Part shown: piece by piece, positions 1 through 11,348 of the stretch
How the letters are laid out: each line of letters begins with the position of its first letter
Numbering within the stretch: position 1 is the stretch's first letter
Assembly: GCA_037893225.1 (NCBI GenBank)
Contig: JAZGUH010000073.1
Location: 124,001 to 188,000, forward strand
DNA from: Hippasteria phrygiana
Lineage: Eukaryota; Echinodermata; Asteroidea; Valvatida; Goniasteridae
Reading direction: 5' to 3'
Length of the DNA stretch: 64,000 bases
Notes under the pieces: generated by a model
What the model saw: only the letters and a program-made list of their open reading frames with translations
What the model was told of the DNA's origin: nothing
Database searches by the model: none
Program-made: the position numbers and the translations under genes

Positions 1-1692
1 TTGGACCATTGGAATTCAGACTGGTGTCCTTGGTCTATAGCGCGTTGAATGCATACAGGCTGCAGCACCAGTCTAAATGTCCAGATATCGGTGCTTGCGG
101 TTTTTCCACATTTCTTCGTGAATGTTAAACATTATGGTAGACTTTTTTAACCCGGACCTGGGAAATGAGGTATAAGGTAACTAAAGAGATTAAATTTTTG
201 GAGGATTTCCGGGCAATGTTTGCCTTTTAATCTTTGTGCATGATCTACGTACATGGGTCCCCGTAAAAAATGATGGATACAATTTGAGAAAATTAGAACT
301 GTGTTCGGATCTCAATCTGAAGAGGTCACTGTGGGAAATCATCATTTATTTGAAAACATAAAGAGTGCAGTAACACTTGTGTTTTAACTTGAGTCAGTTT
401 TGATTACATCTTCAGATTGAATCAGTTGTAAAACTGCTCTCGGAGAAATGGATTGCTCAAATATTGTGTCAGTGCTATCAAAACATACATTGTGTTTGGG
501 TTTGGAACATACATTGTGTTGCTGTAATGTAAATAGTGATATAGTCAACACTGGCAATACTGAGGACATGGTGTATGTAAATACATGCCATGGCTTACAT
601 TCCTGTTGGTAAAATGATGTAAATATTTTATATTTTCCAGGAAACCCACCTCTATTGATAAAAGCGTATTGTTGATGGGGAAATAGTACAAAGGTGAAAA
701 AAGCAATTTACGGTAAACAATTATGCGGAACCATCGTGCACTTTAAGGTACAATGCCCTGAATTACTCTAAATTCAGTGTCTATGTGGTGAATAGTTACC
801 CAACCGGTATCCAAGATCTGAGTGTAAACATTCTGCCATAATGTGTAATACTTACGTAGAAATGAAAAAAGAATTTGGAGCATCAACATCCCGACATTGA
901 CTGTTTGCAAACAACACGGCCAAGGACACCACTCTGAATTTCAATGGTCTGACTTTTCCGAACCAAACTGGTGTTTTGAAATGGTTTTGCTCAGTGATTT
1001 TCAATGGATGGTCGTGTACGTGATTATATTTGAAGGCTTTGTTCCTTTTTAAGTTCTTTGGCTGGTGAACAACATGCATTAATTCTTTGGCATTTTGACA
1101 GCAATTGTCCAAAAGTAAAAACAACCCCCCCCAAAAAAAAAAAAAATTTAATAAATAAAAAGACCACAAAAAACACACAAAAGAAACAGATTTTATGTGC
1201 CAATAAAGGATAAACTCGACCAACATGATTGCATTTTTTTAAAACTCTTTCTTTATATAGGCTTACAAGGGAAATTTCCACAGATATAGTGGTTCAGTGG
1301 TATAAAACATTGACAATCTTTGCAGATTTCTTAAACAGTTTCGTACAATTTTGCTTTTATGTTGTGGTGCACTGGTTATTTTTGTTTGGTTTTGCAGGTT
1401 ATTGTTGGTATTCTGAGATTCTGAGAAAACTAAGAACAAATTCAAAAAGTGTCCACAACTATTGTCTATTTGTTAGGCTAAACCAAGAAAAATCTTCCTA
1501 TTTTTGGGAGAACGGTTCATTGACTAATGATGCAACTTCCCAGCCAAGGTACAGTAATAGTTTACAGACAGATTATAAAATGTTAGTTTCCAATTTCAAA
1601 GTCTATGGAAAATTGGTCACACTCAGAACACACACTGATTGTACTTTTATGTTTTATAGATTACATGAACATTTATCGTGTTCCCTTCACAG
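1..1692. other. Presumed intron/upstream sequence of the gene ending at 1861
   Basis: I see no exon that I can support here. The open frame running from about 1229 into the exon at 1693 has intron-like composition (T-rich, low-complexity protein) before the acceptor. A short C/A homopolymer run lies near 1125-1145. Confidence 0.4.
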
Positions 1693-1861
1693 GTTAGCAA
1701 TCAAGCTTGATGAAAATGATGCCCTGAAGTCGGCCGTCAAGAGCACACTGAAAGCCAAGGAGGAGGATCTGAAGCTCTACCATGACATGATGAGACAGAC
1801 TAAGGAGGTCTTTCTTCAGGGCCTGCGACAATTCAGGCAGACCGCAGGCCACAGTAGCTAG
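1693..1861 (+). CDS. Terminal exon of an unidentified coiled-coil protein (5' part outside window)
   Basis: A plausible 3' terminal exon. A pyrimidine-rich acceptor (ttcccttcacag) ends at 1692, the frame enters in phase 2 (G at 1693 completes a codon), and 55 codons run to TAG at 1859-1861. The peptide begins LAIKLDENDALKSAV and ends QFRQTAGHSS. It is rich in K, E, L and Q with heptad-like hydrophobic spacing, including KAKEEDLKLYHDMMRQ and FLQGLRQFRQ, which suggests an alpha-helical coiled-coil C-terminus. I do not recognise the family. Codon quality (GC-rich third positions) contrasts with the AT-rich sequence before 1693, which supports a real exon. No partner exon is visible between 1 and 1692, so the preceding intron probably runs off the left edge. 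The stop codon sits inside the first copy of a 155-bp tandem duplication. Confidence 0.6.
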
Positions 1862-2162
1862 GAGAAAAGAGAATGAATCTGGCAGACCAGGAAGATCTGA
1901 AGACTAGAAATATGAGTAGAATGTATAACATCCTGATGTACTCATTCAGTTGGCTAACCACTTCCATGTGGGTGAATGTGAGGGGACTATATATTTTTCC
2001 TGGGCAAAGTAGCTAGGAGAAAAGAGAATGAATCTGGCAGACCAGGAAGATCTGAAGACTAGAAATATGAGTAGAATGTATAACATCCTGATGTACTCAT
2101 TCAGTTGGCTAACCACTTCCGTGTGGGTGATGGGCAGGGGACTAGATATTTTTTCCTTGGCA
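1853..2162. repeat. 155-bp tandem duplication spanning stop codon and 3'UTR
   Basis: Bases 1853-2007 are repeated as 2008-2162. Both copies start agtagctaggagaaaagaga and carry ggcagaccaggaagatctga. They stay nearly identical until the last ~40 bases, where they differ by a few substitutions (ccatgtgggtgaatgtg versus ccgtgtgggtgatgggc). The first copy contains the last two codons and stop of the coiled-coil gene, so the second carries a non-used duplicate stop. A C-rich microsatellite follows at about 2194-2225. Confidence 0.9.
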
Positions 2163-2225
2163 CAGAGAAAGAGTAGGGTTTACCACCCTCTCTCCCCCCC
2201 CCCCCCCCCCTCCTCCTCCCCCCCA

Positions 2226-3099
2226 CCCAAAAACATGTGGCTGTTTAAGAACCATTTTCACTAGTAATCATTTACTTAAGGGAAGAGTGATTTATTTTTT
2301 TGCTTTAATTCTTTCTGGCAATGAAATCAAGTAATCCTCAAACATGCATAAAGAGCCTGAAAGTTCACCCCTGGAGAACTTGAATAGGAAAATTAAGTAT
2401 TTTGGGGTAAATTGGTTTCTTAAGAAAATCACCCCTCGAAAAAGGCCTTTGTAAAATTATTACGAGCATATCAATTTATGGAAACTGATAAATCGCCTGA
2501 TGGGAAAGAGAAATATCGTGCCCGAAAATTGACCTCTCCAAAAATCTAAAACATGTGGACTAGTGAAACTTGGTGTACTCGTACAAAGATGAAAATTTAT
2601 GAAATAATGAAATAATTTTGTGGCGATCATTAGGTAAAAACCGAAAGTTAAATAGAAGAATAAAATTTCTTCTATAGCTAAATTTTTGTTGAAAAAATGT
2701 ACAGGATTCATTAGCATTTTCGAAAAAAAATCTAATATGACCGTTGATAACGACGGTGAATAAGACTAAGCGAGACACTCGAGCCAGCCCGGCTTAATAT
2801 AGAACCAATCGGATGTACGTAGGTAAATCTTCGCAAGTTTCATTCTCACGCATGTACGCGATGTGAAAACAAGTGTAGTCGAACACGGAGACCTGCTGAG
2901 AACAAAAATACCGGATGTAAAAGGTTGTCAATAAAATTCGGTTTTGTTTACCCATCTTCAAGTATTTTTCCTCACTTTTACCTAAAGAATCCCAAGGCAA
3001 AAGTCCAGCGTGAACATTTCTTGGGGTGGTTACGGTTAGAAATCAGTCTGCCAACAATTATAACAAAGGGCAACCCAGTGTAGATTGCCCATAGGCGGG
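2226..3099. other. AT-rich stretch without a gene
   Basis: No exon, RNA gene or clear repeat seen. An AATAAA hexamer lies at 2930-2935, too far from the stop at 1861 to assign confidently as the poly(A) signal of the upstream gene. Confidence 0.4.
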
Positions 3100-3355
3100 C
3101 CGCGCGAGTTTTCCAGGAGGCCTCTGCATGACCTTTTACTTTCAGGCTCTATAAGCTAGAAAGCCTAAAGAAATTTGTAGAAAGACGAAGAAATGTTCAG
3201 TTTAATAGAAGTGGGAGGCAACCCCAGAATAATATTTTGGGGATCCCACAAAATCAGGCAGGGAATAAAAAAACCAAGCCGCTCATTGATCTGGGTGGGA
3301 TTTGAACCTGAACCACCTTAGGTGGAAGGTACCACTGCGCCAATCTGACTCTCCT
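3100..3355 (-). repeat. tRNA-derived SINE
   Basis: Read on the minus strand, the head (about 3352 to 3285) contains a polymerase III box A-like ttggcgcagtgg and a perfect box B-like ggttcaaatcc with tRNA-like spacing. A non-tRNA body follows to about 3100. The absence of a clean acceptor stem and the long body argue for a SINE rather than a functional tRNA. It is a different family from the tRNA-like repeats near 6.0, 6.3, 8.8 and 31.4 kb. Confidence 0.6.
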
Positions 3356-5835
3356 ATGTACAAAGTGTCTTACCAGCAATAAGTGTTTCATTGTGATTTC
3401 TCTTTTGAATCTAATGTATAACTTGGATATTTAAAGCTCAAGTACACCGGAGCCCTGACAATGTGTCACTTATATTCAAAGTAAAATATTGTATGTAGCA
3501 TTGGAAATCTTTCATATAATCATATCTGATCCATTTTATTTGGTTAGAATTTCATTATAAAATATTGACGTAGATAAAGGCCAACTTAGGCCTCTCGTTA
3601 TCTCGTTATCAACCAGGATGTCGACTGTAGCTGCACTTTCATTTTAATAACAAGGATGATAAACATAATTTTACAATGCTATGTTTAAACATAATAAATC
3701 TCAGACCTGACAAAGCACGAAGTTGATACATGTATACAGCAAACCTTGGCTTTAAAGGTTCAGAGAAATTAAAATAAAAAAATGTTGTACATGACTCTGA
3801 AACAATGAGGAACACATACAAAACAGAGACTTTGATATATTTCTGTGTTTCAGTAATTTATAGAGATGTAAGACAAAAAAGACATGGGGCTTACCCCTGT
3901 CCACAGCAAGCTCTGACTGTGATGTCATAAGTGGTAGAAACATTGCTTAACATACCCCTTAAACAAACATACCTACGAGTTTTGTACACAGCTTTGGACA
4001 ATGCAATGTTTTGTGTACCTCCGACCCATTACTAAAGCACAAAAATACAGCAAATCTTTATATCTTATGTATATTCATCAAGGATGTACTTTTTCAGGCT
4101 TTTTCATGTAAAATGTTGGGCCGATTTCAGGCCTTAAATGTAGTGTACATTGGTGGTGATTCCTCCAATTTTTTTTTTACTGAATTATTACGAAATACCT
4201 TACTAGACTGTAAGTTAATAGTAGTCGTCTCAATCATCCTGTGAAATGATGGCACCAGGTGTGCTGTCGTTTTCAAGAATTGACCGAATGTAGTTAATCC
4301 GTGTTGTGTCTAAAATGGGTTAACGATCCGAAAACGGGCGCACGCATAGCGTACCGAAGCGACGCATTGTAACCAGTGCATGCAAGAGGATCTTGGACGT
4401 TCCGCTTGTCCCTTGGCCTCTGTACATGCGTGTTAATTATGTGACCAATTGAAAATGATCCCATTTACAAAAATTGGGCTTATTTTACAAGAGGGTGCCA
4501 TAACAAATGCCGCCCGACAGTTGAAAACGAACGCCGTTTTTCTCTCGTTTTTTCGCCATCCAAGAACACAAAACTTTGAACAGGTCAGTGGAACAATATT
4601 TCCTATAAAATACTAACCCCCAAATCCGCCCATTTCTGAAAATTGCTACAATGACCAATCATGTACACTACCTTTAAACATGTAAAGGCTTCCATTGCCT
4701 TATTTTTAGGCCCTGGCTAAGAAGCTTCCTGCCATCCATGATCCATCTGTTCATAGCATTTTTTAAATTCTGTTTTGATTCCTGTGAACATTTACCTGTG
4801 AGCATTAAACTGTGTTTCCTGTAGTAAAGTGGAAATCAATTAATTTCCCTCCAGTCTCGTCACGTTTTCCGACTTGTGTTTGGCAAAACTTCAAATCCAT
4901 ATGTCATGAACTGTGAAATTGAAGTTGCTGCCCATAAATCAGCTCATAATCAGCCTTCAGAAGGAGAACAAATTGTTTACTGATTAAAAATAAAAACCCA
5001 AAACCTTGCCATTGTTGCAATCCATGCTCGTATTTGACTTCTTGTCGTAAAACTGGCGCAGAGAATTAGGTCCACTTCATCAGACAGTCTTGGAAATTGT
5101 CCTCTCAGATTTTCCCGATTTGCACGAGAATTGAACTACCACAAAAAGAATTGTATGATTGTAGATTTGATGCTAAATACTGAAAATCTCAGATTAGTCC
5201 AAAGTTGATGTTACTTGATTCCATAGAGTTGTCTAAGGGGCGCAGCTACACGCCAGTGAGCGGTATATCAACAGACTGACACCTTAAGTTGTGTAAATCT
5301 ATACCCAAAAGTTCATCAGAATTTTTTTCTGGAAATCATCACCCCAAAAAGTTCGATCTGAAAAGAAACAAAAAACAGTTGTTGTGGGGCTAAGACACAT
5401 TGGTGAGCTGTTTAAAACAGCTATATATATTTATTCACATGCAACTATTATTAGTTATCTTGTAAGCAGCCAGCAGAACACAGAAAAATGTAGTGCTACA
5501 CATCCCGTATGCCACGATGCCGAAGGCCAAGTGGTGCACAAGACCAGTTGTGACCAATCACATTACATCCATCCTGAATGGCAGATTTTTGTCGTGAAGC
5601 ATAGTCACGACTGAATCTGTGATTTGTCAATACATCAAGGGCAGAGCTTCACGGATTGGTCGATTGTTACTGCTGCCTATAGTTAAACCAATCAAATCAG
5701 TTGTACCGAGTCAGATGGTTTAATGCTGCCAGAGTCTTGGGGTAAAATTAACCAAATTAAAATAGTCAACCATAGTCAACCTAGTCAGTTTCCCTTGTGG
5801 TTTGTTTGATGAATTATAAATTAAAAAGTCGTATC
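3356..5835. other. Intergenic stretch without a gene
   Basis: AT-rich, with no coding segment or structured repeat that I can support. Short open frames here have no codon bias, splice context or recognisable domain. Confidence 0.4.
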
Positions 5836-6085
5836 CTCATTGAGTGATCCCCACAATGTCGCTTCCCAGGTTGTATCATAAAATTGGGCATGATCCCTGG
5901 CTATACAGCATTATAGGTTTAGGGCCTATGACTTCTGACTAGCGCCCACCTGAACAAAGATACTGACAATTTGGGAGACCGTCAACATAGGGCAAGATAG
6001 CTGGTAGAGTGCTGGTACGGTATTCCGGAGGTCGCAGGTTCGAATCCCACTCCTGCCAGTTTTCCTTGTTCACTTTGAAAATATA
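5836..6085 (+). repeat. Composite tRNA-like repeat, copy A
   Basis: About 150 bp of conserved non-tRNA sequence (key words gatccctggctata, cttctgactagcgcccacc, tgacaatttgggagacc) leads into a tRNA-like segment at about 5989-6059 with box B ggttcgaatcc, then the tail agttttccttgttcactttg. This copy has lost part of the D-loop (gatagctggtagag instead of gatagctcagttggtagag). It shares its layout with copies at 6305, 8806 and 31315. Confidence 0.75.
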
Positions 6086-6304
6086 TTCAAATATTAATAA
6101 AGTTGACCGTATCTCTGTTATTTCACTATTCTATTAGCTTCTGTGGCTGACTTATTGGAGCACAAATTCAGTGTCTAAATAACTTTCTTTACCATAGTCT
6201 TGGTAAAACTCTCATTCATGATCAAATAAATGCTAGTGTGAACACCAGCATGATTCACCCTTTGAAATTGTTCCCACTCTCTCACAATTTTTAATTCGAA
6301 CTTA

Positions 6305-6440
6305 GACACTGACAATCTGGGAGACCACCAATGTAGGGCAAGATAGCTCAGTTGGTAGAGGATTGGTACGGTATTTCGGAGGTTGAAGGTTCAAATCCCA
6401 CTCCTGCTAGTTTTCTTTGTTCACTTTGAAAATGTTTAAT
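6305..6440 (+). repeat. Composite tRNA-like repeat, copy B (5'-truncated)
   Basis: Begins in the conserved segment (gacactgacaatctgggaga) and contains the tRNA-like part at 6339-6411 with box A tagctcagttgg and box B ggttcaaatcc. It ends with the shared tail ttctttgttcactttgaaaa. The acceptor-like ends (ggcaaga and the 3' part near cctgcta) pair only partly. Confidence 0.75.
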
Positions 6441-8805
6441 CCTGTGTGACTACAGCTTGATGAGGTAACCAATTACACTTCTCTGTAATTGCAGTGTTTT
6501 AAATTTTTACTGAGGGATGCAGTTATTTCATGAAAATCAGAAACTCGGAAGGTATGGCCTTGAAATTCTAGAGCTGTGAAGAATAAACCAATTTGGCGAA
6601 ATTTCAAGTTTTGTTATTTGTTCGAGATGTTTTCTATTAACTCAAGTTTACTGAAGCTGGGTTTGAGCCAAAACGTGCAGACTGGTGGACGCTGGGGAAA
6701 AAAAAAAATTTGGGGGATTTTTCTAAGGTCTTTGTGTTAAGGATTGAAATGGCAGACTTGGGCCACAGCCAAAAATACACGGACTGGGAAAACAGGAAGT
6801 AGTTTCACCGAGAACAATTCAATTTGGATCTTTTCCAAACTGGTTATCCAGGAATTGAAAGGTGACACCAATTGTATTGTAACTGTAAGGGAGTTCAGTT
6901 ACTATCCTGGGTAATTCATCATCCCCTCGGTAACTTCAAACGTTTTTGTCACATCTCACCAGGAGTCATTTTGAGGTAATTTTAGATACTTGAAATCAGC
7001 ATGTGGTGTTCTCTAGACAGGAAGTCCTTAAACTTGTGATCTGGAAAAACTACATTTATGACAGACATTATTTATTTTACTTATTTTACAATCATTTATA
7101 AATTGGTCTGTATTATCTACTGCAGTGAAGTCAAAGTTGTATTGAGGAGTGATGCCGACATTTCTCTTTTTGACACATTAGACAGATTAATTCACGGGTT
7201 ATTAGGAAATGTTTCTCTCTGGCTTAGGCCCCAATTCTGGTTCGAAAATCAGGGTGTGATAAATTGTGAATTTTGATGAATTTAAGATGAATGTTGATTT
7301 GACTTATTCTGATTGAATATTTAAAAATATGAAACCATTGTTTTGATGCAAAACACTTTTAAAAGAGAGTTCAAAGTTTTTTTTTTTTTTTTTTTATTGT
7401 GGGCAATCATCAAAGATCCCCACCCCAGCCTCAATGCTGTCACTCCATCAAGCTTAGTTTCCTTTGGCAATACAGTCCATTTTTTCCTGAGATAAGTAAC
7501 AGTCACTTTGGCAAATATTTCCAGTCCTCCTATTCAAATTGATATGAATTTTGAAACTATGGTATGTTATATATAATTTGTATATAGCCGTGTTTAAAAA
7601 AGCGTAAAGATGCAACAGCGTTTTATGTTGTAATTTGATGTTGTTTCCAAACATCTTGAGCCTAATTCTGTCCAGAAATTGATATTGCATTTTTTATTTG
7701 TTACCCAGTGCTTTTTCAATAAAAAGAAAAGAAAAGAAAAAAAGGAATAAAATGTGTTTGCGACTTAAGTCGGAATGTAATTTTACAATTATGAATGTAC
7801 TTACTGTTTGAGAACTTTCAGTACACTTACGATTATGTAGTAATAAGTAAGATTTTATGAAACTACGAAAACTTTAAACAGTGATGTATTTTTGGAGTTG
7901 TATGGCAATGACATAATGAACCTTATACCATTGGACAGAGGACATTCTACCCTTTCCACAGACATTTATCTTTTTCTGAAATATTCAGTAGTTTTGCGAC
8001 AATATGAATTTTAAAATGGGTATACTTTTTTTTTTAAGGACGCCCTGTACATTATGCAATTTATAGGCAACCTTTTGTTTATTACAATTTTCCACCGTGC
8101 ACACCTTCAAATCTTACTCAACCTTTGCAAATAATATTGATATATAAATACAGTGTGCCTTGATTAAAATGATGGTGATTACACAATTGAATTGAACCCA
8201 GTATCTTTGTCTGATCCCTGAACTGGAGAGTCATAAGGCTCTAAACTGTCTTACTGATGCCTGGAAATGAGTATAGGCCAAAGCGCACGCCACACTGAAG
8301 ATTTTGGCATGTCCATTTTTATTACCACACAATGATTTTTTTTTTCAGATTTATGTTGACCCCCCCATGGATCCCCCAGTGCATTTCTTTTGAATAGAAG
8401 CAGGTTATGGGAGGGAAGCAAGATGAAGAAAAGGAGTTTTGAAGTTCAGTATAATGTAGGCCCCCTAATTAGGGAAAAACCAGAATGTCTCACAGGACTG
8501 ACCTTTGGGAAAACTTGGATACAGTTAAAAATGTGTCAAATAGGGAAAGGACAAGCACTCGGGGACAGAATTTCTGAGAAGCAAACCTGGATAGCACCTG
8601 TATATTAGAGGAAACTGGTGTCATTGGCTTTGGCTAGGCAACTCGAGTATCACATGCAGAGGCTCCATGGGACTTGAGTCTTTGTCGAAAAACCACTTGT
8701 GTGTGTGTATAGTCACAAATCAAGAATAATTCTCCAGACACTGTGAACAACTAACAATGGATTCAGTGCCAAGTAACAATGGATTTTCATTGTTAGTAAG
8801 TTTTT
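6441..8805. other. Intergenic stretch with only simple repeats
   Basis: Holds poly-T (7378-7396) and A-rich (about 7720-7745) runs. No gene or RNA seen. Confidence 0.4.
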
Positions 8806-9057
8806 CTTTTTCAAAGTGAACAAAGAAACTGGCAGGAGCGGGATTCGAACCTGCGACCTCTAGAACACCGTACCGGCGCTCTACCAACTGAGCTATCTTG
8901 CCCCATGTTGGCTGTCTCCCAAATTGTCAGCATCTTTGTTCGGTAGGGCACTAGTCAGAAGTCATAAACCCAGAATGCCGTATAGCCAGGGATCACACCC
9001 AATTTTACGATGCAACCCGCGGGAAGCGACATTGTGGGGATCATTCAATGAGGATAC
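8806..9057 (-). repeat. Composite tRNA-like repeat, copy C (reverse orientation)
   Basis: Minus-strand copy with the best tRNA-like segment in the window (about 8903 to 8830): box A tagctcagttgg, box B ggttcgaatcc, and 5'/3' ends that pair at six of seven acceptor positions (ggcaaga with tcctgcc). The conserved non-tRNA part follows to about 9050. It abuts a partial plus-strand copy at 9058. Confidence 0.75.
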
Positions 9058-9125
9058 GGTGTTCTGGAGGTTGCAGGTTCGAATCCTGCTCCTGCCAGTT
9101 TCTTTGTTCACTTTGAAAAAGTTGT
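9058..9125 (+). repeat. Composite tRNA-like repeat, 3' fragment
   Basis: Contains only the distal part: gtgttctggaggttgcaggt, box B ggttcgaatcc and the tail tttctttgttcactttgaaa. It lies tail-out next to the reverse copy at 8806-9057, forming an inverted pair. Confidence 0.65.
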
Positions 9126-9496
9126 TCTTTTGTTAGATGTTTATAGTGAGAGTTGTTAATCACAAGTCATCACAATTAAGTCAGGTCACAAGTCACTTCA
9201 CAATTCTGGTCTCAAGCCATATAACAATTAAGATATTCAAACACATTACATAACAAAAGCATTCCTCTGTCATTGTTCATCCCATGTAGCTTGTGAGCTG
9301 ACTTGTGATTGATTTGTGATCTGCCTTTTGATCTGATTTGTGATTGATTTGTGATTGACTCGATTACAACTCTGTGATTCTCAAAATCCTGGCTGGGTAT
9401 ACCAGTATCCGAAATAAGCGGTACCACCATAATACTGCCTGTTTAAATAAAGATGTACTCCTTGTTATAGAAGCTACGTAAAGCCATCCATCAGGA

Positions 9497-9733
9497 GAGG
9501 GGCAGATCCAGGATTTTTTGCGGGGGGTTCTGAAATTTTCCCAGAAAAGTGACTCCCAAGTGGGGGGGGGGGGATAAACTTTCTCACCGTTGGTGGCGCC
9601 ATTTAACCTCTGTTTTGTTCTTACCCATAGTCAAAATAAGACCTGTAGGGTTTTTGCTTTTCTGGTTTGCAACATTTAGGCATGGGGGAGGGTGTTTCGA
9701 TCCCCCCCCCCCCCCCCCCCGGATCCGCGCCTA
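9497..9733. repeat. MITE-like element with GGATCC-containing ends
   Basis: The left end reads ggggcagatccaggatt and the right end ccggatccgcgccta, roughly inverted. Inside are long poly-G (about 9560-9571) and poly-C (about 9701-9720) runs. Flanks share catcag (before the left end and after the right end), a plausible degraded 8-bp target duplication. A related copy is at 39058-39362. Confidence 0.55.
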
Positions 9734-11231
9734 CATCAGTGATATTTCTGCCATTTACACTGATCTGCGGAGTTATAAACTTGGTTGCCACAATACTATG
9801 GAGCCGGATGGGAATTTAGCCTTGTTTTTCCCCAAAAGGGTTTTTTCGCAGGTTTTTCACCCATCCCGTAAATCAGCAATAGGCTTCTACTGGAGAGTTG
9901 AAAATTTAACCGTAAATTGATTTCTGTAAATATTCTTGTATTTGTTTAAATATTTTGTATGTGTGTGTAAATATTCAGTTTTAACTAATAATATGCAGGG
10001 CCCCAATACAAGTTTTAAAACTGTTTGGGCACACCCTGGGTAAAGAAATGTAATAAATAAATAAATAAATAAATAAATAGGGTCTGCACCGCGTGTTATG
10101 TTACTTGCATGCATTCCCATAGAGTATTTAAGTGTGACATCAGTTGGCAGACAAACTGGCTCTAAACAAATGGAGATTATTTCCACTGTTCCTTTGTTAA
10201 CAGCCAGTCATGCAAACACATTGACACAAAATAAAAGTATTCTGGTTCCAAACTTGCATTGAGGTCATCACTTCGGTACTCTATTATGTTACTTGCAAGC
10301 ATTTGCAGGCATTGTAAATAATGCCTAAGTGTTTGAACTACTTGTTTAATGTGCCATTTGAAAGTTGGTAAAGACATTGAGAGACATTCTGAGGATACAC
10401 CATGTGAAGTTTTGAGAACTTAATTAAATGGTCCAGTACCAATCCTTCCGAGAAAGTTCGGTCTAAAATGCTTTGCACACAATCTCTGTTAAAACAGAGT
10501 GGTTTTTCTCTGACTCGGATGATCATGGAGTAATTAAGCTCAAACTGTCATAAGTTTACATTTCATGTATGTTGAATTCTGTCTGCAACTGATGTTTTGT
10601 CAGCTGTACGATGCTATATCACTACCTTTAATAACCACAATCATGGGTACATCTTTCTTGTGTGCCCTCACTTTGAAACCATTTGAAATCATACATGCAT
10701 CGGTTAACCAGCCCTTTGTCAATTATGAATAAAAAGGGCATTGAATTTGTTAAATCTGACAATTTATTCCACAATTCTATGTCGTAACATAGTACCCATG
10801 ATTGTGGCTGTGCGGCCTTCAAATGTTTTCTCACACTGAATTGTTGAAAATGATATAATTCTCAGTGCTGTTGCACTGCTGTTATACAAACAACAAAATA
10901 ACATGCATCTGGTGAGCTAGGGTAATTTGTACTTTGTTTCAAGCCAAATGGCAGTTTATTGTTCATTTCTCATCAGTATAGCAATCATGTACATGTGATA
11001 ACATGTCATGCAATATATACACCTTAATACATCTTTACAATCTGTCCTTTATATCAATGAACAATGAAGTACTAATTGTGAATACTCAGGTACATGTAGG
11101 TGTATTTACATTCTTTGGGTACATGATAAGCGCAAGCAGGGCCAATTTCCTGGAATCTGTAATGCCAAACTCTGCCCCTCATGGCCTGCAATTCTGTGCC
11201 AACTGATCTAGCAAAGATATTCTGCACAAAC
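9734..11231. other. Intergenic stretch with a microsatellite and one dispersed repeat
   Basis: Contains an (AAAT)n microsatellite at 10051-10079 and the dispersed repeat at 10120-10285 (listed separately). No gene seen. Confidence 0.4.
10120..10285 (+). repeat. Dispersed repeat shared with 50083-50238
   Basis: Shares long matching words with the segment near 50.1 kb, such as ctgttcctttgttaac, gtcatgcaaacac, gtattctggttccaaac and catcacttcggtac, over about 160 bp. Type unknown. In both copies the same plus frame stays open over most of the match. Confidence 0.7.
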
Positions 11232-11348
11232 CTAGTCCAAGTAAACTTTGACCCTTTATCGCCTTTTTAAACATTTGGACATGATCCTACTATCGCCAGA
11301 TCATATTTTTTTAAAAGGGCGATAAAGGGTCCAAATCACTTGGACTAG
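11232..11348. mobile_element. 117-bp foldback MITE with CACAAAC target duplication
   Basis: The ends are inverted: ctagtccaagtaaactttga at the left, and tccaaatcacttggactag at the right. The inner arms also pair (ccctttatcgcc with ggcgataaaggg). The 7-bp direct repeat CACAAAC flanks it at 11225-11231 and 11349-11355. No coding capacity. Confidence 0.8.

Noticed and set aside
8830..8903. A functional tRNA gene on the minus strand
   Set aside because: The same sequence recurs in at least three other copies with conserved flanks and mutations in the D-loop, so it is a tRNA-derived repeat.
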